The position numbers and the translations under genes were made by a program. Shown piece after piece: positions 51,574 through 60,659 of a stretch of DNA of 64,000 nucleotides. The first letter of the stretch is position 1, and the number at the start of each line of letters is the position of its first letter. The notes under the pieces were generated by a model. That model was given only the letters and a program-made list of their open reading frames with translations. It ran no database searches and was not told where the DNA came from. The stretch spans positions 1 through 64,000 of the forward strand of contig JAGFJG010000121.1 of assembly GCA_024102915.1 (NCBI GenBank), written 5' to 3'. Origin of the DNA: Caldilineales bacterium. GTDB lineage: Bacteria; Chloroflexota; Anaerolineae; J102.

Positions 51574-52461
51574 ATGATTTCGCCCGACTTGATGAAAAAG
51601 ATCCGGCAGATCGAGATTCGCACGCGCCGGTTGGTCGATACCAACTTTGCGGGCGAGTACCATTCGGTCTTCAAGGGCCGTGGCATCGAATTCGATGAAG
51701 TGCGGCCCTATCAGTATGGCGATGACGTGCGTTCCATCGATTGGAACGTGACGGCCCGCACCGGTGAACCCTACATCAAGCAATATGTCGAAGAGCGGGA
51801 ATTGACCGTGATGTTCGTGGTCGACGCCAGTGGCTCCAAAGACTTCGGTTCGGTTGGCCGCTTCAAGCGGGAGCTGGCGGCGGAATTGGCGTCAGTTTTG
51901 GCGTTTGCCGCCACCACGAATAACGACAGGGTCGGCCTGCTCATGTTCACCGACCAGGTCGAGCTCTACATCCCGCCTCGCAAAGGCCGCAAACATGTGC
52001 TGCGCCTCATTCGAGAATTGCTGGCTTTCAAGCCGAAACGCCGGGGCACGAACATCAAGATCGCATTGGACACGGTGAATCAGGCGCTCAAACGCCGCAG
52101 CATCATCTTCCTTATCTCTGACTTTGTGGCTGATCCGCAGACTTACCGGCGGGAACTGGCGGTGAGCAATCGCCACCACGACGTGATCGCCGTCGAACTG
52201 CGTGACCCCCTGGAAACCGAGATTGGCGATGTGGGCCTGCTGGCCCTGGAAGACCCTGAGACCGACGAAATCCTGTGGGTGGATACGCACAACCGGGCCT
52301 GGCGTCAGGCGTTTCACAGCCGCGTGCAGCAGGTCGAAGCCGTCAAGAAAGCCGCATTCCGGCAATCGGCAGTGGATCGAATTGTCGTCGGCACGGGTGA
52401 GGATTATGTGGTTCCGCTGGCTGCGTTCTTTCAGGAACGTGAGCGCCGCCGTCGCCGCTAA
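51574..52461 (+). CDS. DUF58 protein (VWA-like)
   Basis: This 295-residue DUF58 protein has the family core SVFKGRGIEFDEVRPYQYGD followed by DVRSIDWNVTA. A degenerate von Willebrand A domain follows (VMFVVDASGSKDFGS, MIDAS-like). DUF58 genes normally sit beside moxR and their products are thought to be MoxR partners. It starts 8 nt after moxR. It is soluble, with a basic C-terminus (RERRRRR). Confidence 0.95.
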   Translation: MISPDLMKKIRQIEIRTRRLVDTNFAGEYHSVFKGRGIEFDEVRPYQYGDDVRSIDWNVTARTGEPYIKQYVEERELTVMFVVDASGSKDFGSVGRFKRELAAELASVLAFAATTNNDRVGLLMFTDQVELYIPPRKGRKHVLRLIRELLAFKPKRRGTNIKIALDTVNQALKRRSIIFLISDFVADPQTYRRELAVSNRHHDVIAVELRDPLETEIGDVGLLALEDPETDEILWVDTHNRAWRQAFHSRVQQVEAVKKAAFRQSAVDRIVVGTGEDYVVPLAAFFQERERRRRR

Positions 52462-52479
52462 CGCACTATTTTTCTGATC

Positions 52480-53463
52480 ATGAAGTATTCCAGGGCAATT
52501 GCCAGCGGCATCTCACTCGTACTCTTGTTACTCCTCCTGACCGCCTTCACCGCTCCGCCAGTTGGGGCGACGCTGGCGGTTGAGCAGGGAGACTGGACGG
52601 TGGGAGATGTCATCCCCCTCCGCCTGAACGTCATTCATCCGCCGGGTTATCAGGTCATTGCCCCGGAACTGGGCGAAACATGGGGAGATTTCACCATTCG
52701 CTCGGTGTCGCCTCCACGCGTTCTGAAAAACACGGATGGCTCGGAGACGACCCGCATCAACATCGACGCCAGCCTTTTCCAGCCCGGCGATTTCAAACCC
52801 CCGCCACTGGACGTCACCCTCACCGATGGCGAAGGCAATCTGCTCTCGGTGGAAGCCACGGCCGCACTGATCACCATCGACTCTGTTTTGGTCGATGGCG
52901 ACACGACATTGCGCGACATCAAGCCGCAGGCTGTTGTGCCCATTCCTTTTCCCTGGCTGGCGGTGGTCATCCCCGCCATCGCGCTGGCCTTCGCCTCCGC
53001 CGGATTCTGGTATCTGCGCCATCGCAAACATCAGGCTGCCATCGACAAGCGCCTGCCGCACGAAAAGGCTTTGGACGAACTGAAACGAATCGAGGGCTTG
53101 CGTCTTCCCCAGAATGGCCGCTTCAAGGAACACTATGCCTCAGTCAGCGACACCATGCGCCGCTATCTCGAACAGACCTGGAACATCCAGATGATGGAGC
53201 GAACCAGCGGTGAGATTCGTGTCGCCTGCAAACGGGCGAACCTGGCGACGGTCCCTGTGGACAATTTCCTTGCCCTGCTCGATGAATGCGATCTGGTCAA
53301 GTTTTCGGAATTCAAGCCCGATTTGGAGAGCGCTGCCGGCATCATTGCCACGGCTCGCCAGATCATCGAGGCGACGAAACCGGTTGCAGAGTCCAATGGC
53401 GCTGATGCCAGAGATAATTCACCGGCGAAGTCGGGCGGCCGCCCCGCCGAGGTGACCGCATGA
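52480..53463 (+). CDS. DUF4381-like membrane protein of the Bat operon
   Basis: This 327-residue protein has a signal peptide (residues 1-27), an extracytoplasmic beta domain like the N-terminal repeats of BatD (TLAVEQGDWTVGDVIPLRLN), one transmembrane helix (about 158-180, WLAVVIPAIALAFASAGFWY), and a cytoplasmic DUF4381-type helical domain (ALDELKRIEGLRLPQNGRFK, VSDTMRRYLEQTWNI). A Gly/Ala/Lys-poor tail ends it. The following BatA gene overlaps by 4 bp. It may anchor the Bat complex. Confidence 0.8.
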   Translation: MKYSRAIASGISLVLLLLLLTAFTAPPVGATLAVEQGDWTVGDVIPLRLNVIHPPGYQVIAPELGETWGDFTIRSVSPPRVLKNTDGSETTRINIDASLFQPGDFKPPPLDVTLTDGEGNLLSVEATAALITIDSVLVDGDTTLRDIKPQAVVPIPFPWLAVVIPAIALAFASAGFWYLRHRKHQAAIDKRLPHEKALDELKRIEGLRLPQNGRFKEHYASVSDTMRRYLEQTWNIQMMERTSGEIRVACKRANLATVPVDNFLALLDECDLVKFSEFKPDLESAAGIIATARQIIEATKPVAESNGADARDNSPAKSGGRPAEVTA

Positions 53464-54467
53464 GTTTTCAATTCGCAGATCCGGCCATCCTGCTTTTGCT
53501 GCTGGCAGTTCCGCTGTTGGCGTTCCATCACTTCAAAGGCCGGCGTTCGACCCGCCCCGCCACAGTCAAGCACGCCACGGCTGGGCTTGTCCGCAACCTC
53601 CCCCGCTCGTGGCGCGTGGTGTGGCGACCGGTGACCCTGGTGCTGCGGCTGCTGGCCATCGCCTTCATCGTCATCGCTCTGGCCCGGCCGCAATTCGTGC
53701 AGGGCCGTGAGACCATCAAGGGAGAGGGCGTCGAGATCGCCATGGCGCTCGACATTTCCGGCAGTATGGCTTCACTGGATTTCCAGCCGGACAATCGTCT
53801 TGAAGCCGCCAAAGAGGTCATTGCCGATTTTGTGGCCGAGCGCCCCTATGACCGCTTTGGGCTGGTCGTTTTTGCCAGCGAGGCGTTCAACCAGAGCCCG
53901 CTGACCCTCGACCATAACATGATCCGGCGTTCGCTCGACCAGGTCGAACTGGCGCCTGATCTTGGCATCAACGATGGCACGGCCATCGGCCTCGGCATCG
54001 CCAACGCCGCCAATATGCTCAGCAACAGCGACGCGGCCAGCAAGGTCATCATCCTGCTCACCGATGGCGTCAACAATGCCGGGCAGATCGACCCGCTGAC
54101 CGCAGCCGAAGCCGCCAAAGCCCTGGGCGTGAAGGTCTACACGATTGGCGCGGCAAAGCCTGGGCAGGTCCCGGTCCCGGTCAAGACATTTTTCGGCGAT
54201 ACGCAGATCGTTTATCAGGACAGCGTGCTGGATGAAGCGACCTTGCAGCAGGTCGCCGACATCACCGGCGGCAAATATTATCGCGCCCGCGACACCGAAG
54301 GCCTGCGCGCCATCTATGACGAGATCAACCGGCTGGAAAAGTCGAAGATCGAGGTGGAGGTTTTCAACCAGTATTTCGAGTTGGCGATGTGGCTGCTCGT
54401 GCCTGCCCTCCTGGTTCTACTGGCGGAAATGGCGCTGCGCAAGACGATTTTCAGGACGATCCCATGA
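53460..54467 (+). CDS. batA: BatA-like von Willebrand factor A membrane protein
   Basis: This 335-residue protein has N-terminal membrane helices (about 5-20 and 58-78), then a VWA domain with an intact metal site DISGS (MALDISGSMASLDF) plus a Thr/Asp pair in LLTDGVNNAG, and a C-terminal helix (about 305-325). This layout is that of BatA, part of the Bacteroides aerotolerance system that helps cells withstand oxidative or envelope stress. It overlaps the DUF4381-like gene by 4 bp and the next gene by 4 bp. Confidence 0.92.
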   Translation: MSFQFADPAILLLLLAVPLLAFHHFKGRRSTRPATVKHATAGLVRNLPRSWRVVWRPVTLVLRLLAIAFIVIALARPQFVQGRETIKGEGVEIAMALDISGSMASLDFQPDNRLEAAKEVIADFVAERPYDRFGLVVFASEAFNQSPLTLDHNMIRRSLDQVELAPDLGINDGTAIGLGIANAANMLSNSDAASKVIILLTDGVNNAGQIDPLTAAEAAKALGVKVYTIGAAKPGQVPVPVKTFFGDTQIVYQDSVLDEATLQQVADITGGKYYRARDTEGLRAIYDEINRLEKSKIEVEVFNQYFELAMWLLVPALLVLLAEMALRKTIFRTIP

Positions 54468-54802
54468 GCCTGCCGCCGCGTGTCTTGCTGATTGATGTTG
54501 GACAGGAACTGCGCGACCGTATCCCCGCCGGTTGGGTGAAGGAATTTGGTTTCGATATGATCGACCGGGTGACTCACTCGTCCCAGGTTGTGGATGACCA
54601 AAATCAGGGCAATGCCGATGTTGTTCTGATCAATGACTGCCAGCCTGACGGCAGCCTGGAATTCGTCCGCCACATGCGTATGAAACAGCCCGCCGTCATT
54701 TTGGGCGTGTTTTCTCCGCATGCCCGTCTCGACCGACAATACATATCCGCCGGAGCCGATTACGTTTTCCCACTGCCGATGCCCGATCCGGCGATGAACT
54801 GA
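54464..54802 (+). CDS. Degenerate (pseudo-)receiver domain protein
   Basis: The protein has 112 residues from the ATG at 54464, overlapping the batA stop by 4 bp. It has the alternating strands and helices of a CheY-like receiver: RVLLIDVGQ, ADVVLINDCQPDG and AGADYVFPLPMP. The usual phospho-acceptor Asp is Asn in LINDCQPDG. The first acidic pair is reduced to one Asp, and the conserved Lys of strand 5 is missing. It cannot be phosphorylated in the normal way and probably acts as a protein-binding module. It is inserted between batA and batB, which I have not seen described. Confidence 0.7.
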   Translation: MSLPPRVLLIDVGQELRDRIPAGWVKEFGFDMIDRVTHSSQVVDDQNQGNADVVLINDCQPDGSLEFVRHMRMKQPAVILGVFSPHARLDRQYISAGADYVFPLPMPDPAMN

Positions 54803-54817
54803 GTGACAGGCGACCCC

Positions 54818-55891
54818 ATGACTTTTGCCAATCCCCAATTCTTGATTTTGATGATAATCCTGCTGCCTGCCGCGAGCATTTTCCTGTGGTGGGCCAGCCG
54901 CAGTCGCCGAGAAGCCCTGGCCCGGTTGGGTGAGAGCGCGCTAATCCGGCGGCTCAGCGCCAGCATCAATTGGCGCGGGCGGCGATGGCGATCCGTCCTA
55001 TGGATGCTGGCCGTAGCCCTCCTGCTTTTTGCTATGGCGCGCCCGCAATGGGGTTACGAAGAGCGCGAGATCGAGCAGGAAGGCCTGCAAGTCATGGTCG
55101 CCCTGGATGTCTCACAGAGTATGTTGACCGAGGATGTCAAACCCAACCGGCTGGCACGCGCCAAGCTGGAGATCAGCGACCTGATGAACCAGTTGAATGG
55201 CGATGAGATCGGTTTGGCTTTGTTCTCAGGCGCCAGCTTCGTGCAAATCCCCCTCACGTCCGACTACAACACCGCTCTGAGCTACCTCGACAGCGCCGGT
55301 CCGCAGGTCATCTCGCGACCCGGCACGGTCATTGGCGAGGCCATTCGCACGGCCATGCGCGGCTTCGATCCCGAACTCTCCAGCCAGAAAGTGTTGATCG
55401 TGATGACCGACGGCGAAGATCGTGAAACCGACCCCCTGGCCGCCGCCCAGGAAGCCGCCGACGCCGGCGTGTTGATCTACACGATTGGGTTTGGCACGCC
55501 CGAGGGCGAACCTGTGCCCGAGACCAATGAGCTAGGCCAGGTGATCGGGTACAAGGCGGACGAGAACGGGAATCCGGTTGTCTCCCGGCTGGACGAGGGC
55601 ACGCTGATTGCGATTGCTCAAACCGGCAATGGCCGCTATTTCCGGGCGACCCCGGCAGGCGATGAACTGGCAGCGTTGCTCAACGAGATCGACAGCCTGC
55701 AAACTGCGCAACTGCAATCGAGAATGGAACGGACGATGATCGAGCGATACCAGCCGTTCCTGGCCCTGGCTTTGCTGCTCCTCATCCTCGCCGAATTGAT
55801 CCCCGATCGTGTCAGCGTCCGCACTCGCAAGACCCTGGTGCAACGCCTCAGCCGCCGACGCCGCTCCGCCGTCCAGACGATTTCATCCTGA
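54818..55891 (+). CDS. batB: BatB-like von Willebrand factor A membrane protein
   Basis: The protein has 357 residues from the ATG at 54818; a GTG at 54803 would add five residues. N-terminal helices (about 7-24 and 55-72) precede a VWA domain with the metal site DVSQS (VALDVSQSMLTEDV) and MTDGEDRETDP. An insertion EGEPVPETNELGQVIGYKAD follows, and a C-terminal helix LFLALALLLLILAELI precedes a basic tail. The VWA pair BatA/BatB is typical of Bat operons. Confidence 0.92.
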   Translation: MTFANPQFLILMIILLPAASIFLWWASRSRREALARLGESALIRRLSASINWRGRRWRSVLWMLAVALLLFAMARPQWGYEEREIEQEGLQVMVALDVSQSMLTEDVKPNRLARAKLEISDLMNQLNGDEIGLALFSGASFVQIPLTSDYNTALSYLDSAGPQVISRPGTVIGEAIRTAMRGFDPELSSQKVLIVMTDGEDRETDPLAAAQEAADAGVLIYTIGFGTPEGEPVPETNELGQVIGYKADENGNPVVSRLDEGTLIAIAQTGNGRYFRATPAGDELAALLNEIDSLQTAQLQSRMERTMIERYQPFLALALLLLILAELIPDRVSVRTRKTLVQRLSRRRRSAVQTISS

Positions 55892-55909
55892 TCGGAGATT
55901 GATGCACAG

Positions 55910-56650
55910 ATGCCCCGACGAGTTTTGAAACCTGCTTTGTTCGTCCTGCTGCTGGCGGTCGCAGCGCTGCTTGGCGCTTGCGGCAATTCAGCCGAGCGAC
56001 TGAACAAGCGCGGAAACGATGCCTACGACCAGGAATCCTATGGCGAAGCGCTGGTCTATTATCAGCGCGCCCAGGTCGAATCCCCGGATATGGCCGAAGC
56101 CTATTACAACGCTGCGAACACGTTCTATCGGGAAGGGGACTATGGCAGCGCCCTGCAGCAATTGCATCGCGCGCTATCCCTGACCGAAGATGAGACAATC
56201 CTGGAAGGCGGGCTCTTCAATGCCGGCAATAGTCTTTACAACAGCCAGAACTTGATGGCGGCGGTGGACTCCTATCGCCAGGCGCTCCTACTCGACCCCA
56301 CCGACATGGACGCCAAATACAATCTGGAACTGGCGTTGCAACAGCAACAGCAAGACCAGCAGCAACAATCTGGCGACAGTGAGGATCAGCAGGAATCTCA
56401 GAATCAGAACGAATCCGAGCAAGAGCAAGAACAGCAGCCTCAGGAAGACCAGCCCGAACAACCTCAGGAACAGCAACAACAGCAACAAAATCAACCGCAG
56501 CAAGGGCAGTCGCCTCAACCCGGTGAAAAAATGACCGAGGAACAGGCCAAACAACTGCTGGCTGCGATTGGTAAAAACACCGAAACCCTACAGGAACGAC
56601 TGGGCATGATCCTTCAGGCTACAGGTCGCCCGCCCGTACAAGATTGGTAA
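55910..56650 (+). CDS. TPR lipoprotein with glutamine-rich tail (BatC/E-like)
   Basis: This 246-residue protein has a signal peptide with lipobox ALLGAC (Cys near residue 24). Three TPR units follow (GNDAYDQESYGEALVYYQRA, AYYNAANTFYREGDYGSALQ, FNAGNSLYNSQNLMAAVDSY). From about 143 to 208 the sequence is almost all Gln, Glu, Pro and Ser, then a short helical end (EEQAKQLLAAIGKNTE). Bat operons commonly encode such a TPR protein with a low-complexity tail. The Gln codons form CAA/CAG runs (about 56335-56520) that could change length by slippage. Confidence 0.85.
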   Translation: MPRRVLKPALFVLLLAVAALLGACGNSAERLNKRGNDAYDQESYGEALVYYQRAQVESPDMAEAYYNAANTFYREGDYGSALQQLHRALSLTEDETILEGGLFNAGNSLYNSQNLMAAVDSYRQALLLDPTDMDAKYNLELALQQQQQDQQQQSGDSEDQQESQNQNESEQEQEQQPQEDQPEQPQEQQQQQQNQPQQGQSPQPGEKMTEEQAKQLLAAIGKNTETLQERLGMILQATGRPPVQDW

Positions 56651-56663
56651 CTTATCCGCTCCC

Positions 56664-57998
56664 ATGACTCCAATTTTCCGACGCATGCGCGTCATCCCGC
56701 CCCTGGCTATCGTCCTCAGTCTCCTGATGGGCATGGCCCCCAAACCGGCTTCCGCAGCCGCATTGCCTGACGAATATGATGTCAGTTGCCGCGAGGGCGT
56801 CTGCCAACTCGCCGTCTCGCTCGATGAGGTCGCACCCATCTTGAAGCTGGGCGCTGGTCTTGTGTTGAATGCCGCCCAGGATAAGCTAGAATTCCTGCCC
56901 GATGGCGCTGGCGTCACTGTCAGCGATGACCTGACGTTGTCGCTGCCGGTGGGCGATATCGAGTTGCTCGACGCCGATCTGAATCTGAAGCTCGACGCCG
57001 ACGGCCAGTTACAGAGCATTCGTGGGGCCGCCCAGGCGCCGTTTCCCACCCTCGGTCTTTTCGACGACAGCGAAATAACTACCCCGGCTCTGGCTGAGGT
57101 TGGATTTGATCGGGGGAGCAACTTACAGCGTTTTGAGGCCCCGCTTCTCCCCGACCATCACTATCTGTTCTTCAACATTGGCTCTGACTTCGCAGCACAC
57201 ACCCGCAGCGGCGATTCCAGCCAGAAGTTTCGACTCACGGCCCCGGAGGGTCAATCTGCCAGCCTGATCATCGATGTTGACGAGCCCTTCATGTATCTGA
57301 CCGGCGACCTCTCGATCGATGTCGATGGCGAGTTGTCGCTCCTGCAGCAAGCGCTGGTCGGCGGAGCCACGCCGTTCTCTCTGCAAATGTTGCCGGTGGG
57401 ACAGCAGGCGGCTCTGCAATTGGATGGCGCTCTCGGCGCTGATTTGCAGCGATCGTATCTGCAAATCGGCGGCGGCTATGCCGTGGATGGCGGCCTGATC
57501 GGCGACAAACTGGGGCTCGATGTCACGCCGTTGGCAGTCGAAGGCGTTCTCGCCATCAGCTCCGAAGGCATGCAAGTGGACGGCGTGCTCCAATCGAAAT
57601 TCCAGCCGGAATCGCTGTTTGATGGCGAGGTTGCGATTCAAGCCCGACTGCCCTTCAATCGGCCCATCGTCGAGAGCTATGCGCAGATCGACGGCTCCTT
57701 GTCCGTGCCTGTCGCCCGCATCCAGGGCGATGTCAGCGCTCGTGTCGATGGTGAGGATATCACCGAGCTGGCCGGGCGAGGCAAGTTGGCGGTGGACAGC
57801 GCCCGAGAGTCGATTGCGCCGGCGACCCAACGCCTGTCCGCCCAATCCGGTCTCGCCCTGGATTTTGCCCAGACTCTGGTTCAGCAAAATGCGGGCAAAA
57901 TGACCGGAGCATACGGCAATCTCAGTGATCGAGCGCTGAATTGGTATGGCGCGATGTTCAACCGAACTGCACCTGTCAGCGAACAGGCCGCTCGCTAA
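56664..57998 (+). CDS. Secreted protein of unknown family in the Bat operon
   Basis: This 444-residue protein has a signal peptide (residues about 1-31, ending PASAAA). I do not recognise the mature part. It has a pair of cysteines near the start (SCREGVC), many Leu/Val-rich beta-like stretches with Gly turns, and no other cysteine. The fold looks like long repeating beta sheets (LPVGDIELLDADLNLKLDADG, VEGVLAISSEGMQVDGVL). It lies between the TPR lipoprotein and BatD with 13-nt gaps on each side, so co-expression is firm and it may be an extracytoplasmic partner of the Bat proteins. Confidence 0.7.
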   Translation: MTPIFRRMRVIPPLAIVLSLLMGMAPKPASAAALPDEYDVSCREGVCQLAVSLDEVAPILKLGAGLVLNAAQDKLEFLPDGAGVTVSDDLTLSLPVGDIELLDADLNLKLDADGQLQSIRGAAQAPFPTLGLFDDSEITTPALAEVGFDRGSNLQRFEAPLLPDHHYLFFNIGSDFAAHTRSGDSSQKFRLTAPEGQSASLIIDVDEPFMYLTGDLSIDVDGELSLLQQALVGGATPFSLQMLPVGQQAALQLDGALGADLQRSYLQIGGGYAVDGGLIGDKLGLDVTPLAVEGVLAISSEGMQVDGVLQSKFQPESLFDGEVAIQARLPFNRPIVESYAQIDGSLSVPVARIQGDVSARVDGEDITELAGRGKLAVDSARESIAPATQRLSAQSGLALDFAQTLVQQNAGKMTGAYGNLSDRALNWYGAMFNRTAPVSEQAAR

Positions 57999-58011
57999 TC
58001 CCAATCAGAAC

Positions 58012-59784
58012 ATGTCCAAGAACGTCAAGGTTTCAGCCAGGATGCGCAGTATTTCCCGCCGAATGACTTTTATCTTTGCCCTGATGGTCGCCGCCATTTC
58101 GCTTTGGCCTGCTGCGGCGTTCGCTCAGAGCAGGGATGACGCCCTGCGCGTGAGCGTCGATCGCGACATCATCAGCATGGATGAGACACTGGTGCTGACG
58201 ATTCTGGTCAACGATCTCGGCAATCCCCCCACGTTGCCCGCCCTCGATGGCTTTGACATCGTCGCCCAGAGCACGCAATCGCAGATCAATATCATGAATG
58301 GGGCGCAGTTTTTCAGTTCGGCCTACCAATATCGTCTGCGACCCAAGCGCGTCGGCGACCTGTTGATCGGGCCGGTGACTCTGTTCCAAAACGGTCAGAG
58401 TTACAGCTCCGAGCCGATCATCATCTCCGTCACGCAGGGGATGGCTGTGCCTCGCTCAACCGAAAGCGGCGGCGAGATCGAAGCGCCGCCCAAACTGGAA
58501 GGGCAGGATTTCTATGTCGAGTCCGAAATCGACAACGCGTCGCCCTATCAGGGCGAGCAAGCGCTGTACACATTCCGGTTTTATCAGACCAAAGAAACCT
58601 TCCAGCAACCGCAATACGAAGGGCCTTCATTTACCGGCTTTTGGCATGGCGAGGATATCAAGACAGCCCAATACACCACCGAAGCGGCGGGCCGCAATTA
58701 TCTGGTCACCGAGTTTCAGACGGCTGTCGTGCCGACCGTGGTGGACGACCTGACCATCGACCCGGCCACCATCGAAATCCCCGGCGGTTTCTTCACGCGC
58801 TACCAGCTTCTTTCCAGCCAATCGCTTGAAGTGCAGGCGCAGCCATTGCCCGATGGCGCGCCCGCAGGCTTTGGCGGCGCAGTCGGACGGTTCGACTTGA
58901 CCGCCGAGGTGGACAATACCGAGGTCAGCGCCAACGACACGGTGACATTGCGAGTCACGGTAAGCGGCGAGGGCAACATCGAGACCATGCCGGACGTGAC
59001 GCTCCCCGACTCGACCGACTGGCGCTTCTTCGCCGATACGCCCGAAGTCAAGAGTGAGATCATCGATGGGAAACTCACTGGCAGCCGCACGATGGAATGG
59101 GTGCTGACGCCGACCGGCGGCGGCTCCCTGGAGATTCCATCGCTCAGCTACAGCTTCTTCAATCCCGAAACTGAAACGTACGAGACGCTGTCCACCGACC
59201 CGATCGTGGTCAATGTCAGCGGTTCCGCCGCCAGCGCCAGTTCCGCGCCGGTAGCGGCCTCGACCGATAGTCTGGCAACGGCGGCGTCTTCCTTGCGCAC
59301 GCTGAAGATGGTGGCGAAACCATTGCGCCAGGCAAGCGTGCCGCTGACCGACCGCACCGGATTCTGGCTGCTGTGGTTGGTCCCGGTCGGCCTTGTGGCC
59401 GCGCAGGCTTTGTATCAGCAACGCCGCCGCATCTTCAAACATGATTATGCAGAACGACGCCGGAGGCAGGCTGCGAGCGATGCGAACCTGGCCCTGGCCG
59501 GGGCTGTCGCATCGGGTTCCGGCCAGGAAGCGATTGCGCCGATCCTGCGGGATTATCTGGCGGCGAAACTCGGACATTCTGTGGCAGGGATGACCGAATC
59601 GGAACTGGCGAACGAATTGATCAACGCCGGTGTGCGTACGCAACTGGCTATGCGGGTGTGCGATGATCTGGCGGCCAGCGACGCCAGCCGATTCGCCCCC
59701 ACTGGCGCAGTCTACCCCTCTTCGACAGCTATCCTTGAAGCGAAACGACTCATCGCAGACCTCGAACGGGCGCTTGTCGTTTGA
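58012..59784 (+). CDS. batD: BatD-like membrane protein
   Basis: The protein has 590 residues from the ATG at 58012 (the longer frame overlaps the previous gene). A signal peptide ends at AAAFAQS. BatD-type beta domains follow (DALRVSVDRDIISMDETLVL, LPALDGFDIVAQSTQSQINI, VGDLLIGPVTLFQNG, TVTLRVTVSGEGNIETMPDV). One transmembrane helix (about 455-475) precedes a cytoplasmic helical domain ending DDLAASDASRFAP. It is the oxygen-tolerance BatD family and likely binds BatA/BatB outside the membrane. The next gene starts 1 nt after its stop. Confidence 0.9.
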   Translation: MSKNVKVSARMRSISRRMTFIFALMVAAISLWPAAAFAQSRDDALRVSVDRDIISMDETLVLTILVNDLGNPPTLPALDGFDIVAQSTQSQINIMNGAQFFSSAYQYRLRPKRVGDLLIGPVTLFQNGQSYSSEPIIISVTQGMAVPRSTESGGEIEAPPKLEGQDFYVESEIDNASPYQGEQALYTFRFYQTKETFQQPQYEGPSFTGFWHGEDIKTAQYTTEAAGRNYLVTEFQTAVVPTVVDDLTIDPATIEIPGGFFTRYQLLSSQSLEVQAQPLPDGAPAGFGGAVGRFDLTAEVDNTEVSANDTVTLRVTVSGEGNIETMPDVTLPDSTDWRFFADTPEVKSEIIDGKLTGSRTMEWVLTPTGGGSLEIPSLSYSFFNPETETYETLSTDPIVVNVSGSAASASSAPVAASTDSLATAASSLRTLKMVAKPLRQASVPLTDRTGFWLLWLVPVGLVAAQALYQQRRRIFKHDYAERRRRQAASDANLALAGAVASGSGQEAIAPILRDYLAAKLGHSVAGMTESELANELINAGVRTQLAMRVCDDLAASDASRFAPTGAVYPSSTAILEAKRLIADLERALVV

Positions 59785-59785
59785 C

Positions 59786-60478
59786 ATGCCTCCGTACCGA
59801 CACATTGAGGAATACTCCGTGAGCAAACGACTCTATTTCATTGGCGGCGGTCTTGTCGCAATCATTGCCCTGGCGCTCCTGACCCTCGTCATCGCTCGGC
59901 CCGGCTCCGAGCCCGAACAGGATTCGACAGCGCTCGCCGCCAATAAACTCTACGAATCAGGATATTATGCTGAGGCTGCGCGTTTGTATGAGCAGTTGGC
60001 GGCGCAGGGCAATGAGGACAGCCGCCTGTTTTACAATCTGGGCAACGCCTATTCCGAGCAAGGGCGGATGCCGCAAGCCTGGGCGGCGTTCGAGAAAGCC
60101 AATGCGCTCTCCCCGCGTGATCCCGAAATTCGTGCCAGGCTCGTGCATGCGCGTGAGTATGTGGGGTTGCCCGCCAATCCCAAAAGCCATGGGACCTTTG
60201 CCTCATTGGTCGATTTCACAGCGCGCTGGTTGACCAGAGATGAGTTAGCCATCTTCGCCCTGGGCAGTTGGCTCTTGCTGGGATTGCTTTTTGTGCTCTG
60301 GCGGGGCGTCTCCAATGCGTCTGTGTTGGAGCTCGTCCGCCCGGCGCTGGTCGTGACATTCATCTTCGTGGCGCTGTCCGGAATCGCCCTGTTTGGGCAG
60401 ATGGCGGCGGATGACCAGCCGAGAGCGATGCCAGCGCCTTCCCAACTGGTGGAAACCGTCAGTACGCCCGGCACGTAA
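59786..60478 (+). CDS. TPR membrane protein (BatE-like)
   Basis: The protein has 230 residues from the ATG at 59786, one nt past the batD stop. There is one helix near the N-terminus (LYFIGGGLVAIIALALLTLV), then TPRs outside the membrane (NKLYESGYYAEAARLYEQLA, LFYNLGNAYSEQGRMPQAWA), then two more helices (about 154-170 and 182-205). The TPR-plus-helices form resembles BatE of Bacteroides-type operons. It is the last gene of the Bat cluster; the protease follows after 181 nt. Confidence 0.82.
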   Translation: MPPYRHIEEYSVSKRLYFIGGGLVAIIALALLTLVIARPGSEPEQDSTALAANKLYESGYYAEAARLYEQLAAQGNEDSRLFYNLGNAYSEQGRMPQAWAAFEKANALSPRDPEIRARLVHAREYVGLPANPKSHGTFASLVDFTARWLTRDELAIFALGSWLLLGLLFVLWRGVSNASVLELVRPALVVTFIFVALSGIALFGQMAADDQPRAMPAPSQLVETVSTPGT

Positions 60479-60529
60479 CATATTCTGACTGCGGCACGTA
60501 CGATTAGCCGCTGCCAGCGCGTCAAAACA

Positions 60530-60582
60530 ATTTGGACGCGGAAGAACGCGGACAAGTACGGACTCGTCAGCGTCCTCCAAAT
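60530..60582. repeat. Word-repeat palindrome upstream of the CtpA gene
   Basis: ATTTGGACGC (60530-60539) is mirrored by GCGTCCTCCAAAT (60570-60582). In between, GGAAGAACGCGGACAAGTACGG repeats the words of the family 2 element found after this gene (62185-62222). It is non-coding. Confidence 0.5.
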
Positions 60583-60659
60583 CAAAACAGTCTGATAGCC
60601 AGTACGATACTTGTTCAGCCTTCTCCTGAAACTACAATTCACTCATCCGAGTTTTTATC

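Noticed and set aside
58627-59826. 399-codon minus-strand ORF opposite batD
   Set aside because: It is antisense to a conserved gene in a single-direction operon; it is Arg/His-rich shadow sequence.
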